From Candidatus Aminicenantota bacterium (lineage in GTDB: Bacteria; Acidobacteriota; Aminicenantia; Aminicenantales; Aminicenantaceae): a stretch of 28,285 bases of DNA. Shown one piece after another: positions 6,902-15,051 of this stretch. Positions within the stretch are counted from its first letter, which is position 1, and each line of letters opens with the position of its first letter. The position numbers were made by a program, and so were the translations under genes. The stretch is from positions 1-28,285 of the forward strand of contig WTAW01000061.1 in NCBI GenBank assembly GCA_013139435.1, in the 5' to 3' direction. Below the pieces are notes generated by a model, which was not told the origin of the DNA, made no database searches, and saw only the letters and a program-made list of their open reading frames with translations.

Positions 6902-8417
6902 TTCGCCTCTTTATGACGGCAAGAATAAGGAAAAAGACCGTCAAAGTCAAGCTGATATAGGGTAAAACATCACCGTGTTTTGTGTAAATTGTGTTTGGGT
7001 GCAGGGGAGTGATGGTGTCGTACAAAAACGTCCGAGTCATCAATTCAGATCGAGAGAGGATCCTCCCATAGGGATCGATGATACCGCTGACACCTGTTGT
7101 AGCCGCTCTGAGAAGATAACGCCGATTCTCCACTGCTCTGAGCACTGCCATGGCAAAATGCTGATAAGGGGCTGAGCTTCGTCCATACCAGCCATCATTG
7201 GTGATCGTGACCAGAAAGCTAGCTCCGTTTTTAGCAAATTTGCGGACAAGGTTTGGAAATATGATCTCGTAACAGATCGGGGAGCCGAATCTGATCCTTT
7301 CATGTTCATGGAGTGTAAACTGATCTCCTGGTGTGATATCGCCGATGGCGTGGGTTATGAGCGAGATGAATGCAAACACCTTTTTGTAGGGTGTGTATTC
7401 GCCGAAAGGAACGAGATGAATTTTGTGGTATTGACTTTGGGAGAGGTCTGGTTTCAGGCAGATCGCTGTGTTGTAGTATTTTGCATCTCCCCCTATCTCG
7501 GTCTTTTCGTTTGTTCCGAGAAGCAGTGTACATCCTGTGTCCTGAACAAATTGAAACAGCCTCTCCTTGAATTCCTGGTAAATACCGAGTGAGCATCCGA
7601 AACACAGCGGTACAGTAAACTCGGGCCAAATGATCAGATCGTTATTTTTCAGGCTGGCATCGAGACTCAGCTGCAAGTGTTGGTTGAAGAGGGATTCGAT
7701 CTCCTGGAAGGACAACTGTCCCCATTGTATGTCTGAAGAGACATTCCCCTGGATGACGGCTGCGGAGAAAGAATTTTCCTGAGCCGGAATATCTTTGATG
7801 CTCACAAACCCGCTCACGTGGATGAGAAAGACCAGTGCAAGAGTTGCAAAGAAGGGAGCCTTTTTGCCCGTTTTCATCGAGAGCACAAAAAGACTCTGGA
7901 AGAGCACAAGGATAAATGAGAGACCGTAGATGCCGGTTATCGAGGCCATCTGGATAAAGTAGAGATTCTTGTACTGGCCATAACCGAGAAGGCCCCACGG
8001 GAATCCCGTTAATATGTGTGTGATGATGAGCTCAAACGAGACCCACAGGAAGGGAGCGAGGAAGAAACTCAGGATAGGGAAGGACTTATGAATCTGAGTA
8101 AAGCATAGAGAAAATGCCGCCCACGTAAGTCCGAGTACACACATGAATCCCACATAGATGAGAAGGCTGATGGGGACAGAGAGGCCTCCATAATGGGAGG
8201 GAACAGCTGGGATCCAATACAGTAGTACGGCATAATACGAAAATCCGGCCATCCAACCGAGGAGGAATCCCCGTCCTGGATTTTTTTTTGAAAGTACAAG
8301 AAAAAGGGGGATGAGGGAGATCCAGGAGAAAAAAGCCAGATTAAACTTGGGAAAGGCCAGGGCCGTGATCGCGCCGCTTAATACCACCCAAAGAACATCC
8401 CTAGTTTTGATTGTCAT
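6891..8417 (-). CDS. lnt: Apolipoprotein N-acyltransferase
   Basis: Inner-membrane enzyme adding the third acyl chain to lipoproteins in Gram-negative bacteria. I place the start at the ATG 8417-8415, which follows AAGGGA by 7 nt, giving 508 residues; an upstream GTG at 8465 lacks a ribosome-binding site. About 200 N-terminal residues hold six or so hydrophobic segments. The carbon-nitrogen hydrolase domain follows with the catalytic triad Glu266 (IIWPEFTVP), Lys332 (YHKIHLVPFGEY) and Cys382 (SPICYEIIFP), numbers almost identical to E. coli E267/K335/C387, which supports this start. A final TM segment (about 485-503) precedes a basic tail. It sits between the SPOR gene and prfB, overlapping prfB by 11 nt. 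Confidence 0.95.
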   Translation of the reverse strand: MTIKTRDVLWVVLSGAITALAFPKFNLAFFSWISLIPLFLVLSKKNPGRGFLLGWMAGFSYYAVLLYWIPAVPSHYGGLSVPISLLIYVGFMCVLGLTWAAFSLCFTQIHKSFPILSFFLAPFLWVSFELIITHILTGFPWGLLGYGQYKNLYFIQMASITGIYGLSFILVLFQSLFVLSMKTGKKAPFFATLALVFLIHVSGFVSIKDIPAQENSFSAAVIQGNVSSDIQWGQLSFQEIESLFNQHLQLSLDASLKNNDLIIWPEFTVPLCFGCSLGIYQEFKERLFQFVQDTGCTLLLGTNEKTEIGGDAKYYNTAICLKPDLSQSQYHKIHLVPFGEYTPYKKVFAFISLITHAIGDITPGDQFTLHEHERIRFGSPICYEIIFPNLVRKFAKNGASFLVTITNDGWYGRSSAPYQHFAMAVLRAVENRRYLLRAATTGVSGIIDPYGRILSRSELMTRTFLYDTITPLHPNTIYTKHGDVLPYISLTLTVFFLILAVIKRRNER

Positions 8418-8516
8418 GAATCCATCCCTTATAACTATAGCACGCGCTTTTTCTTCGGATCGCACGGCAGAAAAAGACAGGTGGTGTGGATCAAACGGAT
8501 TGAAGATACAAGCAAC

Positions 8517-9095
8517 TCAGCGGCGCCAAATAAAATAATCAGATTTTTGCTTTCCCTGAGTTTGTGCAACCTTTCCCAACTCTTCTTCAGCCTGGACCCT
8601 TGTCTCATAACCACCTACTCGAACCTTGTAGAGCGGGTTTCTTTCAGTCGGAGTCGGGTCGAAGACCTGGGTAGGAAAGCCCTGATCCTTCAATTCCTCT
8701 GCTATCGCATAGGCGGAATCCCTGTTCTTGAATGCTCCGATCTGAATGTAATAGCCGCTACTTCTTGGAATGGGGGCAGGTTTCGTTTTGGCTTCTACTT
8801 TCACTTTCTGATGGGATGCCAATTCTTCGCGAATTATGTCTTTGGGCTGTTCTGCTGGTTTCTCTGTTTCTGTCGATTTTTCCTCGGGCTCTTCAACCGG
8901 CTTTGGCTCTTCTTCGACAACACGTTCTGTTAGAGGTTCAGAAGCGAATTGGGTGGTATCCGCAATTTGAGCCTGCTTTTTACCTACGGACACACCCAGC
9001 AAAAAGATTACGACACCCAGTGCGAGAATTGCGATAAAGATCAAAACAAGTTGAGAGCTGGAGAGCTGAAGTTCTCTGTAATCTTTATTAGTCAT
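8517..9095 (-). CDS. SPOR domain envelope protein
   Basis: 192 residues, single-pass membrane protein. A TM helix at about 14-37 is followed by an acidic, Pro/Glu-rich linker (EEEPKPVEEPEEKSTETEKP region) and a C-terminal SPOR domain (about 113-190) starting YYIQIGAFKNRDSAYAIAEEL and containing YKVRVGGYETRVQAE. SPOR domains bind denuded glycan strands of peptidoglycan, so a role at the septum or in cell-wall remodelling is likely. The start ATG is 19 nt after the slipin stop with an AGGA element before it. It belongs to the nfeD-slipin-SPOR-lnt-prfB unit. Confidence 0.88.
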   Translation of the reverse strand: MTNKDYRELQLSSSQLVLIFIAILALGVVIFLLGVSVGKKQAQIADTTQFASEPLTERVVEEEPKPVEEPEEKSTETEKPAEQPKDIIREELASHQKVKVEAKTKPAPIPRSSGYYIQIGAFKNRDSAYAIAEELKDQGFPTQVFDPTPTERNPLYKVRVGGYETRVQAEEELGKVAQTQGKQKSDYFIWRR

Positions 9096-9114
9096 TTTCC
9101 TGTCTTCTTAAATT

Positions 9115-9864
9115 TTACTTATTTTCTGGCATAAAAGCCTTTATCAAGTCAAGAGGGATGGGGAAAATAATCGTTGAATTTTTTTCGGTAGCCACCTCTG
9201 AAAGGGTTCCCAAAAATCTGAGTTGGAGAGCTTGAGGGTTTCCTGAGATAACATCCGCAGCCTTTCTGAGCTTGTCCGCAGCTTGAAATTCTCCCTCAGC
9301 ATGGATAACCTTGGCTCTTCTTTCTCGTTCTGCCTCTGCCTGTTTAGCGATGGCCCTGACCATATTGTCCGGTAGGTCGACGTGTTTCATTTCGACGAGT
9401 TGAACTTTGATCCCCCAAGGGTCGGTGTGTTTATCGATGATCTCTTGGAGATGCATGTTCAGTTGTTCTCTTCCTGAAAGAAGATCATCGAGCTCCACCT
9501 CACCTAAAACACTCCTGAGGGTTGTCTGGGCTAGCTGAGATGTGGCGAAAACAAAGTCTTGAACTTCCAGGACTGCATTTTGGGGCTCCATGACCCGGAA
9601 ATAGACCACGGCATTGACCTTGACCGATACGTTGTCCCTGGTGATGACATCCTGAGGCGGGATGTCCATGACCACGATCCGCAGACTGACTCTGACCATC
9701 CGGTCGATCGGGGGGAACACAAAGATCAGACCTGGCCCTTTAGGTTTGCTCAACACACGTCCAAGCCGGAAGATCACGCCTCTTTCATATTCTCTCAGGA
9801 TTTTGATCGAATTCAGGAGATAGAGCACGATAAGGGCGACGGCGATTACTGGAAAAGTTAACAT
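9115..9864 (-). CDS. Slipin (SPFH/band 7, stomatin-like) membrane protein
   Basis: 249 residues. An N-terminal hydrophobic segment (about 3-20) is followed by the slipin signature REYERGVIFRLGR, the SPFH core IPPQDVITRDNVSVKVNAVVYFRV, and a charged helix with AEAERERRAKVIHAEGE typical of oligomerising stomatins. Slipins form ring-like membrane scaffolds and are commonly encoded next to NfeD-type proteases, which cleave them in archaeal homologues. That partner is directly upstream here. The start is well marked by GAGGAGG 5 nt before ATG. The 123-nt gap to nfeD contains no clear promoter. Confidence 0.93.
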   Translation of the reverse strand: MLTFPVIAVALIVLYLLNSIKILREYERGVIFRLGRVLSKPKGPGLIFVFPPIDRMVRVSLRIVVMDIPPQDVITRDNVSVKVNAVVYFRVMEPQNAVLEVQDFVFATSQLAQTTLRSVLGEVELDDLLSGREQLNMHLQEIIDKHTDPWGIKVQLVEMKHVDLPDNMVRAIAKQAEAERERRAKVIHAEGEFQAADKLRKAADVISGNPQALQLRFLGTLSEVATEKNSTIIFPIPLDLIKAFMPENK

Positions 9865-9987
9865 TTTTGCCTCCTCATAGGGGATCTTAGGAATTTTTTT
9901 AACTCCTAATCCCCTTAGTTATTTCAAATTTATTTGTTCTTGCTTGTGTTTATACCATAAGACTGGATAAAGAGCTATCAGAAATGT

Positions 9988-11265
9988 CTACACTTTAGTG
10001 ACGTTGATTTTTAAATTCTCGAGGACCTCACTGACCTTCACTTTTGCCCCCTGCGGGATGTCTTGCTGGGCTTCTGCGTTCCAGATCTCCCCATGGACAA
10101 AGACCTTGCCTTCTGGATTGAGGTCGGTCCGGGCCACTCCGATTTTACCGACGAGACCTTCTTTACCCGTGAGGGCTTTTCTCATATGGACGCGTACGGC
10201 CAGTATGATCAGAAAGAGAAAGATCAGAGAAAGACCGAGGGCAACAGGGATGATGAACATAAGACTCGGGCGTAATTCAGGGATGGGAGCGTCGATGAGC
10301 ATGATAGATCCTATGACCATTGCCAATACTCCTCCTACAGATAAGATGCCATAGCTTTGAATTTTAAGCTCTAGGATAAACAGGCCTATGGAAAGCAGGA
10401 TTAAGATCAAACCCACATAATTGATGGGCAGAATCTGGAATGAAAAGATGGCAACAAGAAGGCATAATCCCCCGAGCACACCGGGAAGAATCGCTCCAGG
10501 ATTCGAGAACTCAAAATATAGTCCCAATAATCCAAGCATGAGAAGGATGTACGCCAGGTTCGGGTTTGAAATGGTCAGGAGGAACTTTTGTCTGGCTGTC
10601 ATGGGCAAGTCGACGATCTCTTCGTCTTGGAGATCCAAAATTATCTCTTCCCCATCGAATTTTTGAATCGTCTTGTTGTGGAAAAAATCGATGATCTCCT
10701 GTTCGTCCTTCGCGATCAAGTCGATAAGGCCCCCCTCTAATGCTTCTTTTTCTGTGTAGGAGAGACTTTCCCGGACAGCATCTTCGGCCATCTTTGCGTT
10801 CCGGCCTCTTTTTTCCGATATAGATTTGATGTATGAAGCCGCATCATGTGTGACCTTATCGGCCATGGTCTCGTCCATCTGCTGTCCAGTGATCGAAATG
10901 CCCACAGGATGGGCTGCACCCGTGTTGGTCCCTGGGGCCATAACAAAGAGATCACAGGCAACGCCTATAAAGAATCCTGCAGATGCAGCGCGAGCACCAC
11001 TGGGACTCACAAAGGCCACAACTGGGGTTTTGGTGCTCAGGATCTTTTCGATGATCTCTCTCATCGATGTGTCCAGACCGCCCGGTGTGTTGAGTGAGAT
11101 AATGATGAGGCTGGCATTCTCCCTGTCCGCTTTTTCGAGGGATTTCAAGATGTATTCTGAGGTGATGGGATGAATGGGAGCATTGACTGTGATTTTGATG
11201 ATAGATCCGTAGCCCAGAGTCGTCAGACACAGAATGAGAAGGACGGGGAAGAAGTATCTTTTCAC
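9988..11265 (-). CDS. NfeD family membrane serine protease (ClpP class)
   Basis: Long NfeD (1b type). From the GTG at 11265 the product is 425 residues: signal peptide (1-20), ClpP-like protease domain with nucleophile Ser95 in SGARAASAGFF and candidate Lys147 in AASYIKSISEKRGRN, four to six TM helices (about 225-365), and a C-terminal OB-fold NfeD domain (about 375-425, GKIGVARTDLNPEGKVFVHGE). It probably cleaves the slipin encoded downstream. A longer version beginning at TTG 11298 is unlikely because the promoter at 11275-11303 would start transcription downstream of that TTG. The GTG lies just 9 nt after the -10 box, so the mRNA should be almost leaderless. Confidence 0.9.
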   Translation of the reverse strand: MKRYFFPVLLILCLTTLGYGSIIKITVNAPIHPITSEYILKSLEKADRENASLIIISLNTPGGLDTSMREIIEKILSTKTPVVAFVSPSGARAASAGFFIGVACDLFVMAPGTNTGAAHPVGISITGQQMDETMADKVTHDAASYIKSISEKRGRNAKMAEDAVRESLSYTEKEALEGGLIDLIAKDEQEIIDFFHNKTIQKFDGEEIILDLQDEEIVDLPMTARQKFLLTISNPNLAYILLMLGLLGLYFEFSNPGAILPGVLGGLCLLVAIFSFQILPINYVGLILILLSIGLFILELKIQSYGILSVGGVLAMVIGSIMLIDAPIPELRPSLMFIIPVALGLSLIFLFLIILAVRVHMRKALTGKEGLVGKIGVARTDLNPEGKVFVHGEIWNAEAQQDIPQGAKVKVSEVLENLKINVTKV

Positions 11266-11274
11266 CTTGATTTC

Positions 11275-11303
11275 ATTATAAATAGGCGCTCTGGCCAAGT
11301 CAA
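11275..11303 (-). promoter_or_regulatory. Near-consensus sigma-70 promoter of the nfeD operon
   Basis: Minus strand TTGACT (11303-11298), exactly 17 nt, TATAAT (11280-11275). Predicted transcription start at about 11267-11268, two or three nt before the GTG start codon of nfeD at 11265. This promoter would drive nfeD-slipin-SPOR-lnt-prfB. Confidence 0.8.
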
Positions 11304-11342
11304 TGCTTTATATTGGAAATGCTCACCGTTTTCGATTATATC

Positions 11343-11371
11343 TTGAATGCGAGTATGGCATGGATTAGAAT
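11343..11371 (+). promoter_or_regulatory. Sigma-70 promoter of the VWFA-related gene
   Basis: TTGAAT (11343-11348), 17 nt, TAGAAT (11366-11371). Predicted start of transcription at about 11378, only some 5 nt before the ATG at 11383. It is divergent from the nfeD promoter with about 39 nt between the two -35 boxes. Confidence 0.65.
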
Positions 11372-11382
11372 AAAAATTGGCG

Positions 11383-13512
11383 ATGAAAAGAAATGCGTGT
11401 TTAGTTTTTTTTCTCATAGTCTCTTTCTATGTGTTCAACCTTCATGCTGTGGATTCTGCTCCGTCCCTGGGAAAGAAAATCCAAGAGGCCGAGGAACATG
11501 ATGTGACTGTAACCCTTAAGCTCATCCAGGTTTATGTCACTGATAAGAAGGGGAATCCAGTAATGGATTTGGAAAAGGACGATTTTGAGCTCTATGACAA
11601 AGGCAAGTTAAAGACGATCACAGACTTTGAAAAACATGTCCTGACTGTGCCTGTTTTCGAGGCAACTAAAGAAGAAAAAAAAGATGAAACTGTACCTCTG
11701 GCAGATACTACTAAGTTGAATCGAAAGTTTTTTCTATTTTTTGATTTTGCGTTTAATACGACTCGCGGAGTCTTGGACTCAAAAAAGGCGGCCTTACATT
11801 TTATTGATGAGTATCTCCAGCCCACAGATGAAGTGGGACTCCTCTCTTTTTCTGCGGGGGAAGGCCTAGTCCTTCACGAAATTCTCACAACAGATCACCA
11901 TAAAGTCCGGGAAGTGGTTGAAGGTTTTGGGATAAAGAAGATCTTAGGCCGAGCTGAAAATTTGGAGAGGCAATACTGGCGACAAGTCATGGAACTGGAT
12001 GAGTTGAGAAAACAAGGCGCTGATCCGTTTGAAATGGCGATAAAGGAGCAGGAGAAGGAAGTCCTGGAAACTGCAAGGATCGAATTTCAATTCCAAATCT
12101 CGTCCTTTATAAAAACTGTCAAAGATCTGGCAAAAGCTTTGCGCTATCTTCCAGGGTACAAGCACATTATTCTGTTCTCTTCGGGGATTCCAAGGGTGGT
12201 GTTTGAGGGGACTCTTGTGAATACAACGGAAGTAAGGCAAAGAGATCGGTTTGAAGCTGGGACGTGGGGGAATTGGAAATTGCGCACAGATTATGAAAAC
12301 ATGAATAAAGAACTCGCCACTTCTAGCTGTGCGGTGCATACAGTGTATTCAGCGGGGAATCTACCCGGCCTCAATGAGGATATCGAAACCGATTATGCTG
12401 TCAAAGATGGCGGTATGATCAATGGACAATTATCAGGGATCGCTCCTTTGCAGTGGATATCTGAAGCCTCAGGGGGAAAACATTTCGGAAATATAAAGAA
12501 TTATGATTCGATCATGAAAGAGATCCAAAGCTTTACTGGTTCTTATTATGTTTTAGGCTATTATATAGACGAAAAATGGGATGGCAAGTACCGCAAACTC
12601 AAAGTCAAAGTTAAACGTAAGGGTTGTGAAGTGTTTGCTCAAGAAGGATATTTTAACCCGAAACCATTCTCCAAATACTCCAAACTCGAAAAACAGTGGC
12701 ACTTTTTAGAATTAGCTCTGATCGAGAATCCCAGGTTTCAGACGCCTCTTTCTTTGCCTTCCAATGCTCTTTCTTGTGAAGTTGATGGATTTCCATGTTT
12801 TCTCATGCTCTCAATAATACCCGCAGGGAATTTCGATGAGATCTTTGGTGAGAAAGTCGAGATCGTCAATCTGATCTTTAATGATCAGAACGATGTCGTC
12901 AGTTTAAAAAGAGTGGAAGTGGATTTGTCCAAATACCAGAAGGGCGATGTATACAATTACAGCGTTTCATATCTTCCCCCGGGGAAATACAGAGGCCGTG
13001 CTGTCATAAGAAATCTGGATACAGGGAAGGCAGCAATCGCTTCATCCGAAGCTATCATTCCAAACGATTTGGAGGAAGGGATCCGGTTGTATCCACCCCT
13101 ATTGATTATCCCTAAAACAAATTCAATTTATATCAATACCAGAGGTATTAAGAAAGAAGTGGGAGAGAAGGAATATTCCGCATTGTCAAGCATCTATCCC
13201 TTTGATGCTTTGAAATATTCACCCCTTGTGGGAGAACTCGAGAGAGGCATCCCTGAGCTTCTTGTGCTCGCTCGTGGTTATGTTTTAGACATGCCAGAGG
13301 GTGTTGTCAAGTTTTATACTCGACTTGTTTATGAACCAACTTGGGAAGAAGTTCCTATCCGTATCACCGTTAGAAAAACTGGGGGAGTATTCACATTCAC
13401 TGTTCCCACGGGTGATCTGCTTCCTGGGAGATATTATTTGTATCTGTTTGCTGAAGAGCAGGACACACATGCAAGAGCAAATGTGAATACAACATTTATG
13501 GTCAAACAATAA
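11383..13512 (+). CDS. Secreted VWFA-related (acidobacterial-type) domain protein
   Basis: 709 residues from the ATG at 11383, two codons after a TTG that could also be used. A signal peptide (about 1-26, hydrophobic core VFFLIVSFYVF) predicts export. Residues about 42-85 (VTLKLIQVYVTDKKGNPV..LEKDDFELYDKGK) are the opening of the VWFA-related Acidobacterial domain. A von Willebrand A-like core follows (about 110-340; FFLFFDFAFNTTRG, DEVGLLSFS, HIILFSSG). The usual DxSxS MIDAS motif reads DFAFN, so metal binding is doubtful. It ends near YVLGYYIDEKWDGKYRKLKVKVKRKG, and about 300 more residues look like beta-rich domains of unknown function. The family is abundant in Acidobacteria, role unknown. 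Confidence 0.85.
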   Translation: MKRNACLVFFLIVSFYVFNLHAVDSAPSLGKKIQEAEEHDVTVTLKLIQVYVTDKKGNPVMDLEKDDFELYDKGKLKTITDFEKHVLTVPVFEATKEEKKDETVPLADTTKLNRKFFLFFDFAFNTTRGVLDSKKAALHFIDEYLQPTDEVGLLSFSAGEGLVLHEILTTDHHKVREVVEGFGIKKILGRAENLERQYWRQVMELDELRKQGADPFEMAIKEQEKEVLETARIEFQFQISSFIKTVKDLAKALRYLPGYKHIILFSSGIPRVVFEGTLVNTTEVRQRDRFEAGTWGNWKLRTDYENMNKELATSSCAVHTVYSAGNLPGLNEDIETDYAVKDGGMINGQLSGIAPLQWISEASGGKHFGNIKNYDSIMKEIQSFTGSYYVLGYYIDEKWDGKYRKLKVKVKRKGCEVFAQEGYFNPKPFSKYSKLEKQWHFLELALIENPRFQTPLSLPSNALSCEVDGFPCFLMLSIIPAGNFDEIFGEKVEIVNLIFNDQNDVVSLKRVEVDLSKYQKGDVYNYSVSYLPPGKYRGRAVIRNLDTGKAAIASSEAIIPNDLEEGIRLYPPLLIIPKTNSIYINTRGIKKEVGEKEYSALSSIYPFDALKYSPLVGELERGIPELLVLARGYVLDMPEGVVKFYTRLVYEPTWEEVPIRITVRKTGGVFTFTVPTGDLLPGRYYLYLFAEEQDTHARANVNTTFMVKQ

Positions 13513-13617
13513 GAATCCTATCGCCATATTAAAGTCATTTTCCTTTATTAAATATAACCAAGTATTCCAAGTTGTTTTCTAACAAAAAAACCTGTTATAT
13601 TTTCAAACTGAGAATTT

Positions 13618-14295
13618 TCAATCTTTCTTTCTGTTATGCTTAAGGAATTGTAGTCCTTTACTCGATATAAAATAGCAAATTTCTCCAAATTCACCACATT
13701 CAGTCTCTTCAATAAAACCTAAATGTTCAAGTTCATTAAGAATAATTTGCAGGTCTGACATTTCCTTTATAAATTTTTGAATGTACAAAGCCTCTATATT
13801 ACTTAATTTTTCAGTTTTATTTGAAATATTAGCTAGAATTTCTAGAATAAAGAGCACTTCTTCTTTTGGTTCCAAATTTTTTAGCGATATCTTTAAGTGA
13901 CTCAATACTTCATTTTCACTTCTTAATGTTTCATTAATTTTAATAATGCGATTTGTTTTATCCCTAAGCTCATCTAGAAGCTTTATGAATCTTTTGTTAT
14001 CAGCAAGGATTTCTTTAATATTTTTGTCAGATAGTTCATTTTTTAATTGGTCTGCTAATTTTTTGTTCTTTTCATTTAAGGAGTAGACTAGGATAAAGAG
14101 TATAAGAATCAAAGTTAACAAACCTATCTCAACTTGAAATAGGAAATCAGCTATTTTTTTTGTTGATTCCCAAAGATTTAGGTTAGATGTAACAGATTTT
14201 ATAATAGCACTTACTAAACATACTCCAATTACTCCAAAAAACCACTTAGACAAATTTATTATTTTGTTTTTTGTTTCTTTTTCCTGAGTTTCCAT
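13618..14295 (-). CDS. Unrecognised two-TM, coiled-coil protein with winged-helix-like C-terminus
   Basis: 225 residues, AT-rich with Lys/Ile/Asn-heavy composition unlike the neighbouring genes. Two TM helices at about 17-35 and 52-73 enclose a short loop. A long charged coiled-coil-like region spans 74-145. The last 65-80 residues have a helix-helix-wing look (IILNELEHLGFIEE followed by EICYFISSKGLQFLK), as in winged-helix domains. The layout of two N-terminal TM helices plus a cytoplasmic winged-helix-like tail recalls SieB-type superinfection-exclusion proteins, but no motif proves this. The ATG has AAAGGG 6 nt upstream and a promoter at 14314-14343. It stands alone in an AT-rich patch that also carries a recombinase remnant, so transfer is likely. 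Confidence 0.7.
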   Translation of the reverse strand: METQEKETKNKIINLSKWFFGVIGVCLVSAIIKSVTSNLNLWESTKKIADFLFQVEIGLLTLILILFILVYSLNEKNKKLADQLKNELSDKNIKEILADNKRFIKLLDELRDKTNRIIKINETLRSENEVLSHLKISLKNLEPKEEVLFILEILANISNKTEKLSNIEALYIQKFIKEMSDLQIILNELEHLGFIEETECGEFGEICYFISSKGLQFLKHNRKKD

Positions 14296-14313
14296 AATTT
14301 ACCCTTTAATCAA

Positions 14314-14343
14314 CTTATATCACACAGCAAAAATGGAAGTCAA
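14314..14343 (-). promoter_or_regulatory. Promoter of the two-TM accessory protein
   Basis: Minus strand TTGACT (14343-14338), 18 nt, TATAAG (14319-14314), followed about 20 nt later by the ATG at 14295 with an AAAGGG ribosome-binding site in between. Confidence 0.6.
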
Positions 14344-14365
14344 TCAGCTGCCACCACCTCTCTTC

Positions 14366-14400
14366 AGCCAGGACTTTTTAGCTCCTGGCTTTTTTATTTT
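14366..14400 (+). terminator. Intrinsic terminator in the AT-rich patch
   Basis: AGCCAGGA (14366-14373) pairs with TCCTGGCT (14383-14390) around a 9-nt loop, followed by TTTTTATTTT. On the plus strand no intact gene precedes it, since the nearest plus-strand gene ends at 13512. It may be a leftover of a lost gene or element. Confidence 0.7.
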
Positions 14401-14481
14401 CCAGGGGTAAGGACAGCTTTGGTGGAAATGGTCGGAAACCAATTATATTATCATATATGGAAGAGGTAAGGTTTCCCCTGG
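14401..14481. repeat. Nested inverted repeat, possible structured RNA or element end
   Basis: CCAGGGG (14401-14407) is complementary to CCCCTGG (14475-14481), and inside it GGAAACC (14434-14440) is complementary to GGTTTCC (14470-14476). The two 3' arms adjoin and overlap by 2 nt, so both helices could stack. No coding frame is convincing here. The stretch 14296-14534 otherwise holds only the promoter and terminator listed. Confidence 0.4.
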
Positions 14482-14534
14482 CAGTATGTTGGTTTCCACA
14501 GAAGACGCTAAAAAACTCTGTATTATATCCGTAG

Positions 14535-15026
14535 AAACAGAACATTGCTCAAACAGCAAACATCAAAGTACCAGAAAGTTTCAGGGAAAGACTGGAAATA
14601 TTAGGATTTGCTTGAGTGCAGGTGGTACTTGAAGAGAAGCTAGTTGATCTTGAAGTTGAAGAGGAGATGTGGAATGAGAATGTTGAAAAGATGATTGATG
14701 TGGTAGACAGCTTAAAAGACTTTGAAAAGAAATTTAAAAAAGCTAATGACAAAACTAGAAAGCTCATGATAAAGTTGATGACAAAGAAAATCATAGCTAA
14801 TTTTTACAAGGGAGACCTACCTAAAAAGGTTTTACCACAACATAACAGAATGCAATTGCATTTTGTTTGGTGTGATGAATTTCAAATACTTTTTGATGTT
14901 GGAATAGTGAAAAAAACTGAAGAATGGAACAATACCCAAAAGAAAAAATACACACTCACAAAACCAAAAAAGACTAAATTATCTAGCGAAAAAGCAGAGC
15001 TTGACTTTTTATTTTCAATAAGTTAA
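14535..15026 (+). pseudogene. Probable C-terminal remnant of a large serine recombinase
   Basis: An open frame from GTG 14616 to 15026 (136 aa) reads as a charged helical segment (EEKLVDLEVEEE, DFEKKFKKANDKTRK) followed by LMIKLMTKKIIANF and QLHFVWCDEFQILFDVGIVKK. This order, coiled coil then a short beta-rich end, resembles the tails of large serine recombinases. The same frame continues upstream to 14535 but is broken by TGA at 14613-14615 and TAG at 14532-14534. No catalytic domain is present in the window, and no ribosome-binding site precedes the GTG. It is best read as a decayed fragment. The family call is from general pattern only. Confidence 0.4.
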
Positions 15027-15051
15027 ATATTATAGGGAAAAGGAGATTCGG

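Noticed and set aside
8418..8465. GTG start for lnt giving 16 more residues
   Set aside because: No ribosome-binding site; the ATG at 8417 has one and gives catalytic numbering close to E. coli Lnt.
13513..13617. Terminator after the VWFA-related gene
   Set aside because: Only a 5-bp stem (TAACA/TGTTA) with an A-rich loop; not convincing.
14325..14365. tRNA or tmRNA 3'-end-like sequence (GCTGCCACCACCT) before the terminator, as an attachment site
   Set aside because: No T-arm or acceptor pairing could be built, so it is not supported.
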